Shown: one piece after another, positions 53,737-62,781 of the stretch
How positions within the stretch are numbered: the first letter of the stretch is position 1
How the letters are laid out: each line of letters starts with the position of its first letter
Origin: Alphaproteobacteria bacterium
Lineage (GTDB): Bacteria > Pseudomonadota > Alphaproteobacteria > Caulobacterales > Hyphomonadaceae
Length of the DNA: 64,000 bases
NCBI GenBank assembly: GCA_018222605.1
Contig: JAAEZZ010000008.1
Span: 124,001 to 188,000, forward strand
Direction of reading: 5' to 3'
Translations under genes and position numbers: made by a program
The notes under the pieces: generated by a model
Told to the model about the DNA's origin: nothing
Databases searched by the model: none
The model's input: only the letters and a program-made list of their open reading frames with translations

Positions 53737-55329
53737 CTAATCCCGCGCCAGTGCCTCATCGATCAGGCGGGCCGTGTTCGCAACGCCATAGAGCGCAGCG
53801 AAGCTGCCGAAGCGCGGGCCCTGGCTCTGGCCGAGCAGCACTTCATACAGCGCCTTGAACCATTCGCGCAGATTCTCGAACTCATGTTCTTTGCCAACAG
53901 AGAAGGTCAGCGTCTGCAGGTTTTCAGACGTCGGCTCATCATCGAATGCCTTGAAGCGCGCGGACAGGTCTTCCATCGCGGCGCGTTCCTTGTCCGTAGG
54001 CGCACGATAGGTTTTCTCCGGCAGAACGAAGTCCGTATAATAGCTCATCGCATAGCCGGCGAGCTTGTCGAGCATCGGGTGCGTTTCGGGCGAAGCCTCC
54101 GGCGCATATTGCGAGATGAAGCCCCAAAGCTGGCTCTTGTCTTCCGGGTTCGCCACGGCGACCAGATTGAGCAACAGCGCAAAGCTGACCGGTGTCTTCA
54201 CTTGCGGCGGGTTGCCAGAGTGGATGTGCCAGACCGGATTTTCGATTTGACGCGCAGGCTCCTCCTCCGGATACTTTTCCAGGAAGGTCAGATACTCGTC
54301 CACCGCTTTCGGGATGACATCGAAATACAGCTTCTTCGCCACGCGCGGCTTCTGGAACTGGAACAGGCTTAGGCTCTCATCCGGGGCGTATTTCAGCCAG
54401 TCTTCAACTGAGATACCATTGCCCTTGGTCTTGGAGATCTTCTCGCCCTTGTCGTCCAGGAACATTTCGTACACGTACTGTTCCGGCGGACGCTTGCCGA
54501 GAATTCTCGTGATCTTGGAATAGATCGGCGCATTGGCCTGGTGATCCTTGCCGAACATTTCGAAGTCCACACCCAGCGCCGCCCAGCGCATGCCGAAATC
54601 CGGCTTCCACTGCATCTTCACATGGCCGCCCGTCACGGGCACGGTGAATTCCTTGCCGGTCTCGTCCTCAAACGTAACGGTCCCCTTCTCTCCGTCCACG
54701 GCCTTCATCGGCACATAAAGCACCTCGCCGGTTTCCGGATGGATCGGCAGGAACGGGCTGTAGGTCGCCTGGCGCTCCTCGCCTAGCGTCGGCAGCATCA
54801 CATCCATGATGTCTTTGTATTTCTGCGCCGCGCGCAGCAGCATGTCATCAAACCGTCCGGACTTGTAGCAATCCGTTGCCGACAGGAATTCATACTCAAA
54901 GCCGAACTGGTCCAGGAAGGCGCACAGCCGCGCATTCATGTGCGCGCCATAGCTGTCATGCGTGCCGAACGGGTCCGGCACCGCCGTCAGCGGCTGTTGC
55001 AGATAGGGCTCCAGCTTTTCCGGGTTCGGCACGGTTGGCGGAACTTTCCGCATACCATCCATATCATCCGACACACAGATCAGGCGCGTTGTGTATTTGT
55101 CCGCCGTCAGCACTTCAAAGGCATGGCGCACCATGGTTGTGCGCACAACTTCGCCGAACGTGCCGATATGCGGCAGGCCGGACGGGCCATAGCCGGTCTC
55201 GAAGGTGACCGGGTCATCGGCGGCGCGCTGGCCCGCCTTTATCTGCTGCTCCACGCGTTGTTCCAGCTTGCGGGCAAGCTCGAACGGCCAGGCCTTTGCG
55301 GATTGGGCGAGCGTAGAGAGATCGGTCAT
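53737..55329 (-). CDS. lysK: Class I lysyl-tRNA synthetase
   Basis: A 530-residue synthetase of the archaeal class I type that replaces the class II enzyme in alphaproteobacteria and some others. It has [13 protein letters not shown] (HIG at 54-56) and the KMSKS-loop variant KISKTKG (297-303), in the order expected of class I enzymes, and the class I-LysRS blocks [13 protein letters not shown] and [19 protein letters not shown]. The downstream helical anticodon-binding domain is intact. Confidence 0.93.
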   Translation of the reverse strand: MTDLSTLAQSAKAWPFELARKLEQRVEQQIKAGQRAADDPVTFETGYGPSGLPHIGTFGEVVRTTMVRHAFEVLTADKYTTRLICVSDDMDGMRKVPPTVPNPEKLEPYLQQPLTAVPDPFGTHDSYGAHMNARLCAFLDQFGFEYEFLSATDCYKSGRFDDMLLRAAQKYKDIMDVMLPTLGEERQATYSPFLPIHPETGEVLYVPMKAVDGEKGTVTFEDETGKEFTVPVTGGHVKMQWKPDFGMRWAALGVDFEMFGKDHQANAPIYSKITRILGKRPPEQYVYEMFLDDKGEKISKTKGNGISVEDWLKYAPDESLSLFQFQKPRVAKKLYFDVIPKAVDEYLTFLEKYPEEEPARQIENPVWHIHSGNPPQVKTPVSFALLLNLVAVANPEDKSQLWGFISQYAPEASPETHPMLDKLAGYAMSYYTDFVLPEKTYRAPTDKERAAMEDLSARFKAFDDEPTSENLQTLTFSVGKEHEFENLREWFKALYEVLLGQSQGPRFGSFAALYGVANTARLIDEALARD

Positions 55330-55423
55330 CAGGAATGTCAGTCATTGTTGAGTGAAAACAGGTGCGCCGGAGGTAGAGGCCACAGCCCCTCCGGTCAAGC
55401 TGGGGGATCATTTATTGTTAAAA

Positions 55424-55443
55424 ATTTTTGACATGTCAAAAAT
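55424..55443. promoter_or_regulatory. Perfect 20-bp palindrome over a TTGACA box upstream of the XRE pair
   Basis: ATTTTTGACATGTCAAAAAT is exactly self-complementary, and its right part is followed by another TTGACT (55446-55451). TTGACA and TTGACT are both -35-like. It is a likely operator for the downstream XRE protein, 54 nt before the first gene. Confidence 0.6.
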
Positions 55444-55496
55444 CTTTGACTACACGTTCCATGTAAGAAATCTTTTACACCGCAAAGGACTTGTAG

Positions 55497-55919
55497 ATGT
55501 CATTCCGAGAGAAAACCGCCTGGGGCATGGGCCTCATCCTGATCGTGGCAGGGGCCTGGTATTTCAGCAAAATCGTCAGCGTTTCGAGCGCGCTTGGCCA
55601 CACATCACCGCCCGATCTCCGCTTCTTCATAGGCTATGTCACTCTGGTTGTGATCACCTCGATCATTGTGAATGTCGTGCTCGCCATTATGTCCGGCCAG
55701 GAAGCCAATGCTCCTGTAGACGAGCGCGAGAAGGCCATTCTCGACAAGGCAGGCCACTGGTCAGGCTATGTGCTGGCCGTCGGTGCATTTGGCGGCCTCT
55801 GGCACTTTGGCTGGCTCGGCGACGGAAACCTGTTGTTCCACATCATCTTCGGTGCCCTGATGCTGAGCCAGATTGCGGAATATGCGTTCCAGATATTCCT
55901 CTACCGCCGGGGCGTGTGA
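55497..55919 (+). CDS. Four-helix membrane protein paired with an XRE regulator
   Basis: 140 residues with four hydrophobic helices and a DEREKAI segment in the middle loop, a layout resembling DUF2178-type proteins. The function is unknown; such pairs with a tiny XRE regulator are common. The ATG follows a weak AAAGGA, and the regulator starts 3 nt after the stop. Confidence 0.72.
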   Translation: MSFREKTAWGMGLILIVAGAWYFSKIVSVSSALGHTSPPDLRFFIGYVTLVVITSIIVNVVLAIMSGQEANAPVDEREKAILDKAGHWSGYVLAVGAFGGLWHFGWLGDGNLLFHIIFGALMLSQIAEYAFQIFLYRRGV

Positions 55920-55922
55920 GGC

Positions 55923-56150
55923 ATGGCGAAACGCCCCCCTATCTCGAATCGCGTCAAGCAGCTGCGCGAGGCTCATGACGGGATGAGCCAGGCCGCCCTC
56001 GCCAAAGAGATCGGCGTTACGCGGCAAACCGTGATCGCCATCGAACAGGGTCGCTACTCCCCATCTCTCGAAAGTGCCTTCCGCATCGCGCGCGTCTTCG
56101 GCGTGGGGCTGGAAGACGTGTTCAGCTGGGACGAAGCCCAAGATAGCTGA
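55923..56150 (+). CDS. Small XRE-type helix-turn-helix regulator
   Basis: 75 residues, nearly all of it the Cro/CI helix-turn-helix (SNRVKQLREAHDGMSQAALAKEIGVTRQTVIAIEQGRYSPSLESAFRIARVF in pieces). Likely binds the palindrome at 55424-55443 and represses the pair. Its 3' end overlaps the convergent TetR gene by 29 bp. Confidence 0.9.
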   Translation: MAKRPPISNRVKQLREAHDGMSQAALAKEIGVTRQTVIAIEQGRYSPSLESAFRIARVFGVGLEDVFSWDEAQDS

Positions 56151-56739
56151 GCACGGCATGGCGGATGCGCGCCTTCAGGCCATCGCCATCCGTCTCGCCA
56201 CGCTCGCCCGCCGTATCGCAAATGCCCAGCACGATGGCGAAGACATCCACCGTGCTGGCCTCCAGCCCGAAGGGCAGGCTGAGGCCGCTGTCCTGCAACT
56301 CCTGCCGAACAAGGGCAAAGCCCGCCTCATGCACGGCCTGCAGCGCCGGGTCATGTGCCAGCCGCCGCTCTTCCATATCGATCATTCGGGCCAGCACCGG
56401 GCGCTCCATCTGGTGCGCAATCACGACATCCAGCAATGCCTCCAGCCGCGCCAGGAACGGCGCGCCTGCCGAGCCATCGGAGGCGGCCTGCAACCCTTCA
56501 TACAGGCGCTCTGCATCCGCCAGCACCAAAGCCGCCGTAATCGCCTCCTTGTTCGGGAAGTATTGATAGAGAGACCCGATCGACACGCCCGCGCGCGCCG
56601 CAATGGCATTCGTGGTGTAGCCCTCCATCCCCTCCCCTTCGAGAATGTGAGCTGCCGCCGTCAGGATCGCGTCGACCGTGATGGCAGACCGCGCCTGAAC
56701 TGGCCGTTTTCTGGGGGCGGGCGTCTCAGCGGAACTCAT
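56122..56739 (-). CDS. TetR-family regulator, divergent from O-methyltransferase
   Basis: 205 residues; helix-turn-helix in YTTNAIAARAGVSIGSLYQYFPNKEAI. It starts 90 bp from the O-methyltransferase gene, facing away, and is probably its repressor. ATG 56739 is preferred; an open frame extends to 56769. Confidence 0.85.
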   Translation of the reverse strand: MSSAETPAPRKRPVQARSAITVDAILTAAAHILEGEGMEGYTTNAIAARAGVSIGSLYQYFPNKEAITAALVLADAERLYEGLQAASDGSAGAPFLARLEALLDVVIAHQMERPVLARMIDMEERRLAHDPALQAVHEAGFALVRQELQDSGLSLPFGLEASTVDVFAIVLGICDTAGERGETDGDGLKARIRHAVLSYLGLRPS

Positions 56740-56770
56740 GCGGCAAGGCTCTCTGAATGCGAGTTTCAAA

Positions 56771-56790
56771 ATACGAGTAATAGCTCATAT
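56771..56790. promoter_or_regulatory. Candidate TetR operator
   Basis: ATACGAGTAA and TAGCTCATAT form an imperfect inverted repeat (7 of 10 positions match) between the two divergent genes. Confidence 0.4.
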
Positions 56791-56829
56791 TTAACGCATC
56801 ACACCGCCACCGCAACAAGGATTTGCGCC

Positions 56830-57528
56830 ATGCCCTTTGACATGCCCCCGCCCGCCAATGGCCTGAACGCCCCGCAGATCTCCGCCATGCTCGCCCGCCT
56901 GCATCAGGACGCCCGCCAGGACCGGAACGTCTTGCTCCGCGCCCTGCCCTCCATCCTGACCGGCTATCTGAAAGGCCGTTCCACTTTTGTGTCGGCAGAG
57001 CCCTATCTGAAAGACGCCTACATCCCCGTCTCGGCGGAATTCGGCCAGCTGATGTATCTCGCCGCCCTCTCCGCAGGGGCGCGCAACATTGTGGAGTTCG
57101 GCTCCTCATTCGGAATCTCCGCCATCTATCTGGCGGCGGCAGCCCGTGAGACCGGGGGGCGTTTTATCGGCACGGAAAAAGACCTCCACAAGGCGCAAGT
57201 CGCCCTCGCAAACCTGGCAGAGGCCGGCCTCAGCCGCTGGTCAGACATCCGCGAAGGCGATGCGATGGAGAGCCTCGCGCCGCTGCAGGGGCCGGTGGAT
57301 TTCGTCTTCCTGGATGGCTGGAAGGATCTCTACATCCCCATCCTGCAGCTGCTGGAGCCAAAACTGGCGCCCGGCGCGATCATTCTGGCCGACAATATCT
57401 TCAGCTTCCGAAAGACGCTGAAACCCTTCGTCGATTATGTCAGCGACCCGGCAGGAAACTATGAGACAACCACGCTGAATATCGGCAGCGGCGTCAGCTG
57501 GTCTGTCTGGCGCGGGAAAACAGGTTAA
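56830..57528 (+). CDS. Class I O-methyltransferase
   Basis: A 232-residue SAM-dependent enzyme. Motif I is VEFGSSFGISAIYLA (88-102); VDFVFLDGWKDLY carries the metal/catechol-binding Asp typical of CCoAOMT-like methyltransferases. It would methylate a catechol or similar phenol. AAGGA lies 9 nt before ATG 56830; the frame is open well upstream over the regulator gene, which is not plausible. Confidence 0.85.
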   Translation: MPFDMPPPANGLNAPQISAMLARLHQDARQDRNVLLRALPSILTGYLKGRSTFVSAEPYLKDAYIPVSAEFGQLMYLAALSAGARNIVEFGSSFGISAIYLAAAARETGGRFIGTEKDLHKAQVALANLAEAGLSRWSDIREGDAMESLAPLQGPVDFVFLDGWKDLYIPILQLLEPKLAPGAIILADNIFSFRKTLKPFVDYVSDPAGNYETTTLNIGSGVSWSVWRGKTG

Positions 57529-57548
57529 GAAGCGTGAAAAAAGCGTAT

Positions 57549-57563
57549 TGACAATCATTCGCA
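57549..57563. promoter_or_regulatory. Fur box upstream of bfd
   Basis: TGACAATCATTCGCA fits the 7-1-7 Fur pattern. It contains the last five bases of a TTGACA -35 hexamer (57548-57553). Confidence 0.65.
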
Positions 57564-57569
57564 GACTGT

Positions 57570-57584
57570 TGCAAATGGTTCTCA
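57570..57584. promoter_or_regulatory. Second Fur box, ending on the bfd start codon
   Basis: TGCAAATGGTTCTCA reads on the other strand as TGAGAACCATTTGCA, similar to the boxes at 1.6 kb. Its centre is 21 bp from that of the first box, and its last base is the A of the bfd ATG. Confidence 0.6.
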
Positions 57585-57784
57585 TGATCGTTTGTGTCTG
57601 CAACCGCATTAACTGCAAGAGCGTCCGCGCCGCCGTGGATGCCGGGGCGCGTAGCCCCAAGGCCGTGCAGGCGCATCATGGCTGCAAGTTCCAGTGCGGA
57701 AAATGCAGCTGCTCCATGGGCGAAATCATCGCCGAGGAGATGGATCGCCGTATGCCGTCCCCTGCCCTGATTGCTGCAGAGTAG
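57584..57784 (+). CDS. bfd: Bacterioferritin-associated ferredoxin
   Basis: A 66-residue protein with cysteines at 4, 6, 38 and 41 (VCVC, QCGKC), exactly the positions that hold the [2Fe-2S] cluster in Pseudomonas aeruginosa Bfd. It reduces the iron core of bacterioferritin to release iron when iron is scarce; bfr is the next gene. TTGACA at 57548 and GCAAAT at 57571 place transcription start on or next to the ATG, and no ribosome-binding site is seen, so the mRNA may be leaderless. An ATG at 57575 is in frame. Confidence 0.85.
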   Translation: MIVCVCNRINCKSVRAAVDAGARSPKAVQAHHGCKFQCGKCSCSMGEIIAEEMDRRMPSPALIAAE

Positions 57785-57965
57785 ACGCTAGCCCTTTGCC
57801 TTGACTGGTTTTTTCCGCCGCCTTGCGCGCGCGACGCATTTGCATGCCCGTCTGCAACTGTGTCGCACTTTCATATGCAATTGATTTTATTGGATTTTTT
57901 CTTGCCTGCGCGCGCCAATCGGCCTATCTGCTAGGTATATTCACGTAATCAATCAGGAGCCCCCC

Positions 57966-58457
57966 ATGAAAGGCGATCCAAAGGTCATCGAATTTCTGAA
58001 CAAGTGTCTGAAAAACGAGCTGACAGCCATCAACCAGTACTTCCTGCACTCCCGCATGCTGAACGATTGGGGCGTCAGCAAACTTGGCGAATATGAGTAC
58101 AAGGAATCCATCGAGGAGATGGAGCATGCCGACTGGCTGATCGAACGCATCCTGTTCCTCGGCGGCCTGCCGAATCTGCAGGATCTGGGAAAGTTGCGCA
58201 TCGGCGAATCTGTGCAGGAAATTCTCGAATGCGACCTGAAGCTGGAGAATGACGCGATTCCGATGCTGCGCGACGCGATGGAATACTGCGAGAGCATCCG
58301 CGACTATGGCAGCCGCGACCTGTTCGGCAAGATCCTCCACAATGAGGAAGAACATGTCGACTATCTGGAAACCCAGTTCGACCTGATCGAACGTATCGGC
58401 ATCGAGCGCTACACAATGCTGCAGTCCGAAGCCAACGGCTCAAAAAGCCAGGACTGA
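57966..58457 (+). CDS. bfr: Bacterioferritin
   Basis: A 163-residue heme-containing ferritin storing iron. Ferroxidase ligands Glu18, Glu51, His54, Glu94, Glu127 and His130 are all present, and Met52 is the heme ligand. The ATG is preceded by CAGGAG. It follows bfd by 181 bp, a spacer long enough for its own promoter; that spacer contains no recognised feature beyond AT-rich tracts. Confidence 0.96.
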   Translation: MKGDPKVIEFLNKCLKNELTAINQYFLHSRMLNDWGVSKLGEYEYKESIEEMEHADWLIERILFLGGLPNLQDLGKLRIGESVQEILECDLKLENDAIPMLRDAMEYCESIRDYGSRDLFGKILHNEEEHVDYLETQFDLIERIGIERYTMLQSEANGSKSQD

Positions 58458-58463
58458 CCTGTC

Positions 58464-59288
58464 TCAGGCGCCGCTCTCTTCGGGGGCGGCGCCTTTTTTG
58501 GCTTCGGCCTCTTCCACCCGGTCCTGCAGCTTCTGAAGCTGGCGCTCGCGCAACTCATCAGAGAAGGCGCTGGCGAATACGCCGGCCGGCAGGGCCACCA
58601 CCCCGATCCCCGCAATCGCAATCACAGAGGCCGCGATCCGGCCCAGCGTCGTCACGGGGTACACATCCCCATACCCCACCGTCGTCAGCGTCGCGATGGA
58701 CCACCAAATGGCCCGCGGGATGGAGTTGAACTCCTCACGCCCCTGCCCCACACCTTCAATGAAGTAGAGCAGCACAGCCGCGACATAGACCAGCGCCATG
58801 GCCATGGCGAGCGTTGTGAGAAGCTGCGAACCGGCCCGCTTCATCGCCGCGCCCAGCACATCAAAGGCAGGCACAAAGCGCGCAATCTTGATCAAACGGA
58901 ACAGGCGGAAGACACGCAGCGCGATCAGTGGAATGCCGCCGCCAACAATCATCACGATCAGTTCCGGCAGGAAGGCCAGCAGATCCGCGATGGAATAGAA
59001 GCGCGTGACATAGCGCAGCCGCCCGACAAAGCCGGCATATTCCGGACGCATACCAGCCACCGCCACACGCAGCACATATTCGATGGCGAAGATGATGACG
59101 ACCGCAACATTGAACCACCTGAACGCCAACCGCCATTCGGGAACGGCCAGCAGCGTCGGCTCGGTCTCAAGCGCCAGAAACAGAAAGCTGGCCAGGACCA
59201 GGCTGATGATGAACCAGTTCGTGAGGGAGATGCCGGATTCCCGGGCTTCGGGAACCAGCTGATTGTGCAACCACCGATACAGCCCCAT
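58464..59288 (-). CDS. Voltage-gated potassium channel-like ion transporter
   Basis: A 274-residue VIC-family subunit with six membrane helices; Arg/Lys-rich S4 LRVFRLFRLIKIARF (124-138) and potassium selectivity filter TVGYGD (203-208). A C-terminal coiled coil (RERQLQKLQDRVEEAEAKKG) probably aids tetramerisation. Confidence 0.9.
   Translation of the reverse strand: MGLYRWLHNQLVPEARESGISLTNWFIISLVLASFLFLALETEPTLLAVPEWRLAFRWFNVAVVIIFAIEYVLRVAVAGMRPEYAGFVGRLRYVTRFYSIADLLAFLPELIVMIVGGGIPLIALRVFRLFRLIKIARFVPAFDVLGAAMKRAGSQLLTTLAMAMALVYVAAVLLYFIEGVGQGREEFNSIPRAIWWSIATLTTVGYGDVYPVTTLGRIAASVIAIAGIGVVALPAGVFASAFSDELRERQLQKLQDRVEEAEAKKGAAPEESGA
58467..58499 (+). terminator. Rho-independent terminator of bfr, inside the channel gene's 3' end
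   Basis: GGCGCCGC pairs with GCGGCGCC over an 11-nt loop, followed by six T. On the other strand the same bases encode the last dozen residues of the channel, so one sequence does both jobs. Confidence 0.8.
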
Positions 59289-59319
59289 GCGTCCCCTCCA
59301 CGAACAGGTTGATCCTCTC

Positions 59320-61713
59320 CTATCCCCTTAGCACACCGCCTGTACCCTTGGCGACCGCAGCAACGACCTTGTCCATCAGGGCCTGGATGTCTTCATCCTT
59401 CATCTTCTCGCGCGGCTGAAGCGTCAGCTCGAAGGCGACCGATTTCTGGCCTTCCGGCACACCGGTACCTTCATAGACATCGAAGACTTCTGCCTGGCTG
59501 ATCAGCTTCTTGTCAGCGCCCTGCGCCAGACGCACCAGCTCACCCGCCGGAACGGCCTGATCCACGACAAAGGCCAGGTCACGGCGGATCGGTGTCAGGT
59601 CGATGCGCTCCAGAACCGGCTTGGTCTTTGTCGCCTTGGCCTTCATCTGCGGCAACGCATTGAGGTTCAGCTCAAAGCCGAACATCGGGCCGTCAACGCC
59701 CAGCGCCTTCAGAACGCCGGGGTGCAGCTGGCCGAAATGGGCCACCGTGACTTTCGGGCCAAGCTTCAGCGCAGCCGCCTGCCCCGGATGCCATTGCGGC
59801 AGCACGGGGTCAGCCACCTGGAAGCGATCCCCCGGCTGGCCAAGAGATTCCAGCACGGCAAACAGGTCTGCCTTCGCAGCATAGGAATCATAGGCATGCG
59901 GGGCGCCCTGCCAGTGGCGCTCATTATAGGGACGCACCAGCCCCGCGACGACCGTACGCTGATCTTTCGGGCCATCGCCCAGATAGATCGGCCCGGCCTC
60001 GAACAGGCGCACGCCGCGCTCACCATGATTGGCCGCGCGTTGGGCCGCCTGCGCCAGATTGCCCAGAATGGACGGGCGCATATAGTCAAGATCGCTCGCC
60101 ACAGGATTGGCGACCGTCAGGGCCTCATTGATCTTGCCGAACAGCGCCGCATGGGCTTTTGACATGAAGCTCCAGCTGACGGTTTCAAGGAAGCCACGAG
60201 ACGCCATGACACGACGGGCCGTCCGCACACGCGCCTGTATCGGCGTCGTGATCGCGCGCACGCCGCCCTCAGGTGCTGGCAGAGACGTTGTCGGCAGCTG
60301 GTCATAGCCGATCAGGCGGGCAATCTCTTCCACGATGTCAGCCGATTGTTCCATATCGAAGCGGAAGGTCGGCGGCGTCAGATACCAGGCATCGCCGGCA
60401 TCCTCGATCACGAATTCCAGATCCTTCAGAATACGGCGCATCTCGGTCTGTTTGACAGTCAGGCCGGTCAGGCGCTCGACATCCGCCGGATAGAAGGTCA
60501 CCTTGCGCGGGTTCACTGGCGGCTCGCCCACAATGCGCGGCTTGGAGACGGTGCCGCCACCATATTCCACAATCAGCGCCAGCGCCATGTTCAGGCCGTC
60601 CAGACAGCTGTGCGGGTCCACACCGCGCTCAAAGCGATAACGGGCATCGGAATGAATCGCCGTGGCCCGGCCCGTGCGGGCGGTGCGCAGCGGATCGAAC
60701 CACGCGCTTTCGATGAACACTTCTGTCGTCTCATTGGAAACCGCCGTGGACTGACCGCCCATCACGCCGCCAAGACCAATCGCGCCGCTGTCATCGGCAA
60801 TGACGCACATGTCATCGCTCAGCGTGTAGGTCTTGCCGTCCAGGGCGTCTAGCGTCTCCCCTGCCTTGCCCAGACGGGCCACAACAGGACCGGACAGTTT
60901 CTGCGCGTCATACACATGCAGCGGGCGGGCACGGTCCAGAGAAATATAGTTCGTGACATCCACCAGCAAATTCTTCGGCTGAATGCCAACGGCTTTCAAG
61001 CGCTGCTGCATCCAGTCCGGTGACGGACCATTCTTGACGCCAACAATCACTGCCCCGGCAAAGACCGGGCAGGCCTCCGGCGCATCCAGCTGTATCTCGA
61101 CAGGGCATTCGGCATTGCCGCTCACCTTCTTGACATCCACCTGCACGAAACGCCCCCCGCCCGCGGCGGCAATGTCACGGGCAATGCCCTGTACACCCAG
61201 CCAGTCCGGACGGTTCGGCGTCACTTCGAAATCGATGACCGGATCATTCAGGCCCAGCGCCTCTGCGGCCGGTGTGCCCAGCGGGATGGACGCATCCAGA
61301 TCGGCAATACCGTCATGGTCTTCCCCGGCTTCCAGCTCCCGCGTGGAACACATCATGCCATAGCTTTCCACGCCGCGGATCTTGCGGGCCTTCTTGTCCA
61401 GCGCGAAATCCAGCCCCGGAACATACGCGCCCAGTGGCGCATAGATGGCCGTCATGCCGGTGCGGGCGTTTGGCGCGCCGCAAACAATCTGCTTCTCGCC
61501 ATCCACCGTATCCACTGTGCACACGCGCAGCTTGTCCGCATCCGGATGAGGTTTTGCCTCTTTCACCTTGCAGACGGTAAAAGCGGCCAGCTTCTCACGC
61601 GGGTCTTCCACCTCCTCAACCTCAAGGCCGGCTTTCAGCATGAGGGCGAGAATGTCATCCAGCGTCGCCTTGGTGGCGAGGTGGTCGTTCAGCCAGGACA
61701 GGGTGAATTTCAT
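59320..61713 (-). CDS. pheT: Phenylalanyl-tRNA synthetase beta subunit
   Basis: 797 residues, normal length. An N-terminal tRNA-binding EMAP-like domain (about 40-150), B3/B4 editing (about 210-380), B5, the core domain and a C-terminal anticodon-binding FDX-ACB domain (RIDLTPIRRDLAFVVD; GVPEGQKSVAFELTLQPREKM). It pairs with PheS, encoded upstream in the same unit but separated by two genes. Confidence 0.96.
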   Translation of the reverse strand: MKFTLSWLNDHLATKATLDDILALMLKAGLEVEEVEDPREKLAAFTVCKVKEAKPHPDADKLRVCTVDTVDGEKQIVCGAPNARTGMTAIYAPLGAYVPGLDFALDKKARKIRGVESYGMMCSTRELEAGEDHDGIADLDASIPLGTPAAEALGLNDPVIDFEVTPNRPDWLGVQGIARDIAAAGGGRFVQVDVKKVSGNAECPVEIQLDAPEACPVFAGAVIVGVKNGPSPDWMQQRLKAVGIQPKNLLVDVTNYISLDRARPLHVYDAQKLSGPVVARLGKAGETLDALDGKTYTLSDDMCVIADDSGAIGLGGVMGGQSTAVSNETTEVFIESAWFDPLRTARTGRATAIHSDARYRFERGVDPHSCLDGLNMALALIVEYGGGTVSKPRIVGEPPVNPRKVTFYPADVERLTGLTVKQTEMRRILKDLEFVIEDAGDAWYLTPPTFRFDMEQSADIVEEIARLIGYDQLPTTSLPAPEGGVRAITTPIQARVRTARRVMASRGFLETVSWSFMSKAHAALFGKINEALTVANPVASDLDYMRPSILGNLAQAAQRAANHGERGVRLFEAGPIYLGDGPKDQRTVVAGLVRPYNERHWQGAPHAYDSYAAKADLFAVLESLGQPGDRFQVADPVLPQWHPGQAAALKLGPKVTVAHFGQLHPGVLKALGVDGPMFGFELNLNALPQMKAKATKTKPVLERIDLTPIRRDLAFVVDQAVPAGELVRLAQGADKKLISQAEVFDVYEGTGVPEGQKSVAFELTLQPREKMKDEDIQALMDKVVAAVAKGTGGVLRG

Positions 61714-61716
61714 TGT

Positions 61717-62322
61717 CTATTCCACTTCGGGAGTCTCAATACCTGCAGATGGTGCAGGTGTACGGAGTTCTTCAAAAATATCTCGGTCGCTGCGTTCGCA
61801 GCGTTGTACGCGCTCTGCCCGGGCCGTGCCGATACCGCGCAGTTTCCAGCACCGCTCAAAAACAGAGCAATAACAGATCTCAAGCGCCAGATCGTCCCAC
61901 TCACCGGCCACCTCGTAAAAATCGTCCTCAGACAGCACCTCAACCGGCCAGGCCACTTCAACGGGCGTGATCATCTGGTCAGGCGCCAGGGCGCGGCCCG
62001 TTGCTCCGCTCCAGGACAGATCATAGCCGGGCGGCAGGCTTTCGCGGTGGCTCTCAAACCCGTCAATCGGTTCGCCGTCTTCCAGTAACGTCACAGACTC
62101 GATCAGCGCAGGCCCAACCCCACTATTGCTGAGACGAAGGCCGAGGGAGCGTCTTGTCGGCGTACTGGACACAAAGCCGTCCACCTGCAGTACAGGATAA
62201 ACCGATCCGTGCTGCTGCGCGCGCATCACGCGGCCCTGATCCCAGGCAACGAACAGGGCAATCACGCTGGTCAGCACCGCGCAGATCGCGATCAGCATTT
62301 CCGCCTTGTTGCCATTGCCCAT
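61717..62322 (-). CDS. Membrane-anchored protein of unknown function between pheS and pheT
   Basis: 201 residues: one N-terminal membrane helix (EMLIAICAVLTSVIALFVAW) followed by a mostly beta domain with NSGVGPALIESVTLL and an aromatic segment. GGGGG precedes the ATG. It begins 9 nt after the ASCH gene and ends 3 nt before pheT. I recognise no family. Confidence 0.7.
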   Translation of the reverse strand: MGNGNKAEMLIAICAVLTSVIALFVAWDQGRVMRAQQHGSVYPVLQVDGFVSSTPTRRSLGLRLSNSGVGPALIESVTLLEDGEPIDGFESHRESLPPGYDLSWSGATGRALAPDQMITPVEVAWPVEVLSEDDFYEVAGEWDDLALEICYCSVFERCWKLRGIGTARAERVQRCERSDRDIFEELRTPAPSAGIETPEVE

Positions 62323-62331
62323 GCCCGCCCC

Positions 62332-62781
62332 CTACTGCGTCGCCCCGGCGCGTTCCTGCGCAAGGTGGTCAGCGGCCTTGGCCGCGAAATCAGAGTCCAG
62401 CACATCGACCAGACGGAATGTCTCGAACAGAATGTCCATGTCCTCTGCGAACACACCGGCGCGGGTGAAATAGTCCCTGTGGGCGCGCTGCCAGTAATCG
62501 AGGCTGAGGTCGCCCTCCCCTTCCAGCGCCGCCAGTTCCTGCGTCATGTCCGCGAATTTCATCCGCGTGACCGTCTGGGTTTCAAGGATTGCCACCGGCC
62601 TGCCATCGCCGCTCATCAGATATCCGCGCTCGCCTTCAACCGGCGGCTCATCAATGCTCGCCTCGCTGCAGGACGCCGTCTTCACGCCAGCAACGATCAG
62701 CGCGGCCAGACGGTCGGCCAGTTCGGGGGAATCCCCGAAGGTCCATTTCGGCAGATCAGATGACGCGGCGCTGTCTGTCAC
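62332..62781 (-). CDS. ASCH-domain protein
   Basis: 149 residues with the ASCH pattern [24 protein letters not shown], then [16 protein letters not shown] and [26 protein letters not shown] domains are RNA-binding-like beta-barrels; members include enzymes that act on modified cytidines. GTG at 62781 is the start: it overlaps the pheS TGA (GTGA) and has GGAGGG 5 nt upstream. The first residues of longer frames would be inside pheS. Confidence 0.85.
   Translation of the reverse strand: MTDSAASSDLPKWTFGDSPELADRLAALIVAGVKTASCSEASIDEPPVEGERGYLMSGDGRPVAILETQTVTRMKFADMTQELAALEGEGDLSLDYWQRAHRDYFTRAGVFAEDMDILFETFRLVDVLDSDFAAKAADHLAQERAGATQ

Noticed and set aside
56074..56829. Upstream extension of the O-methyltransferase frame through the TetR gene
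   Set aside because: It would overlap both regulators; ATG 56830 has AAGGA and gives a normal enzyme length.
57785..57965. A further small gene or RNA between bfd and bfr
   Set aside because: The spacer has AT-rich tracts but no open frame with a ribosome-binding site and no clear hairpin.
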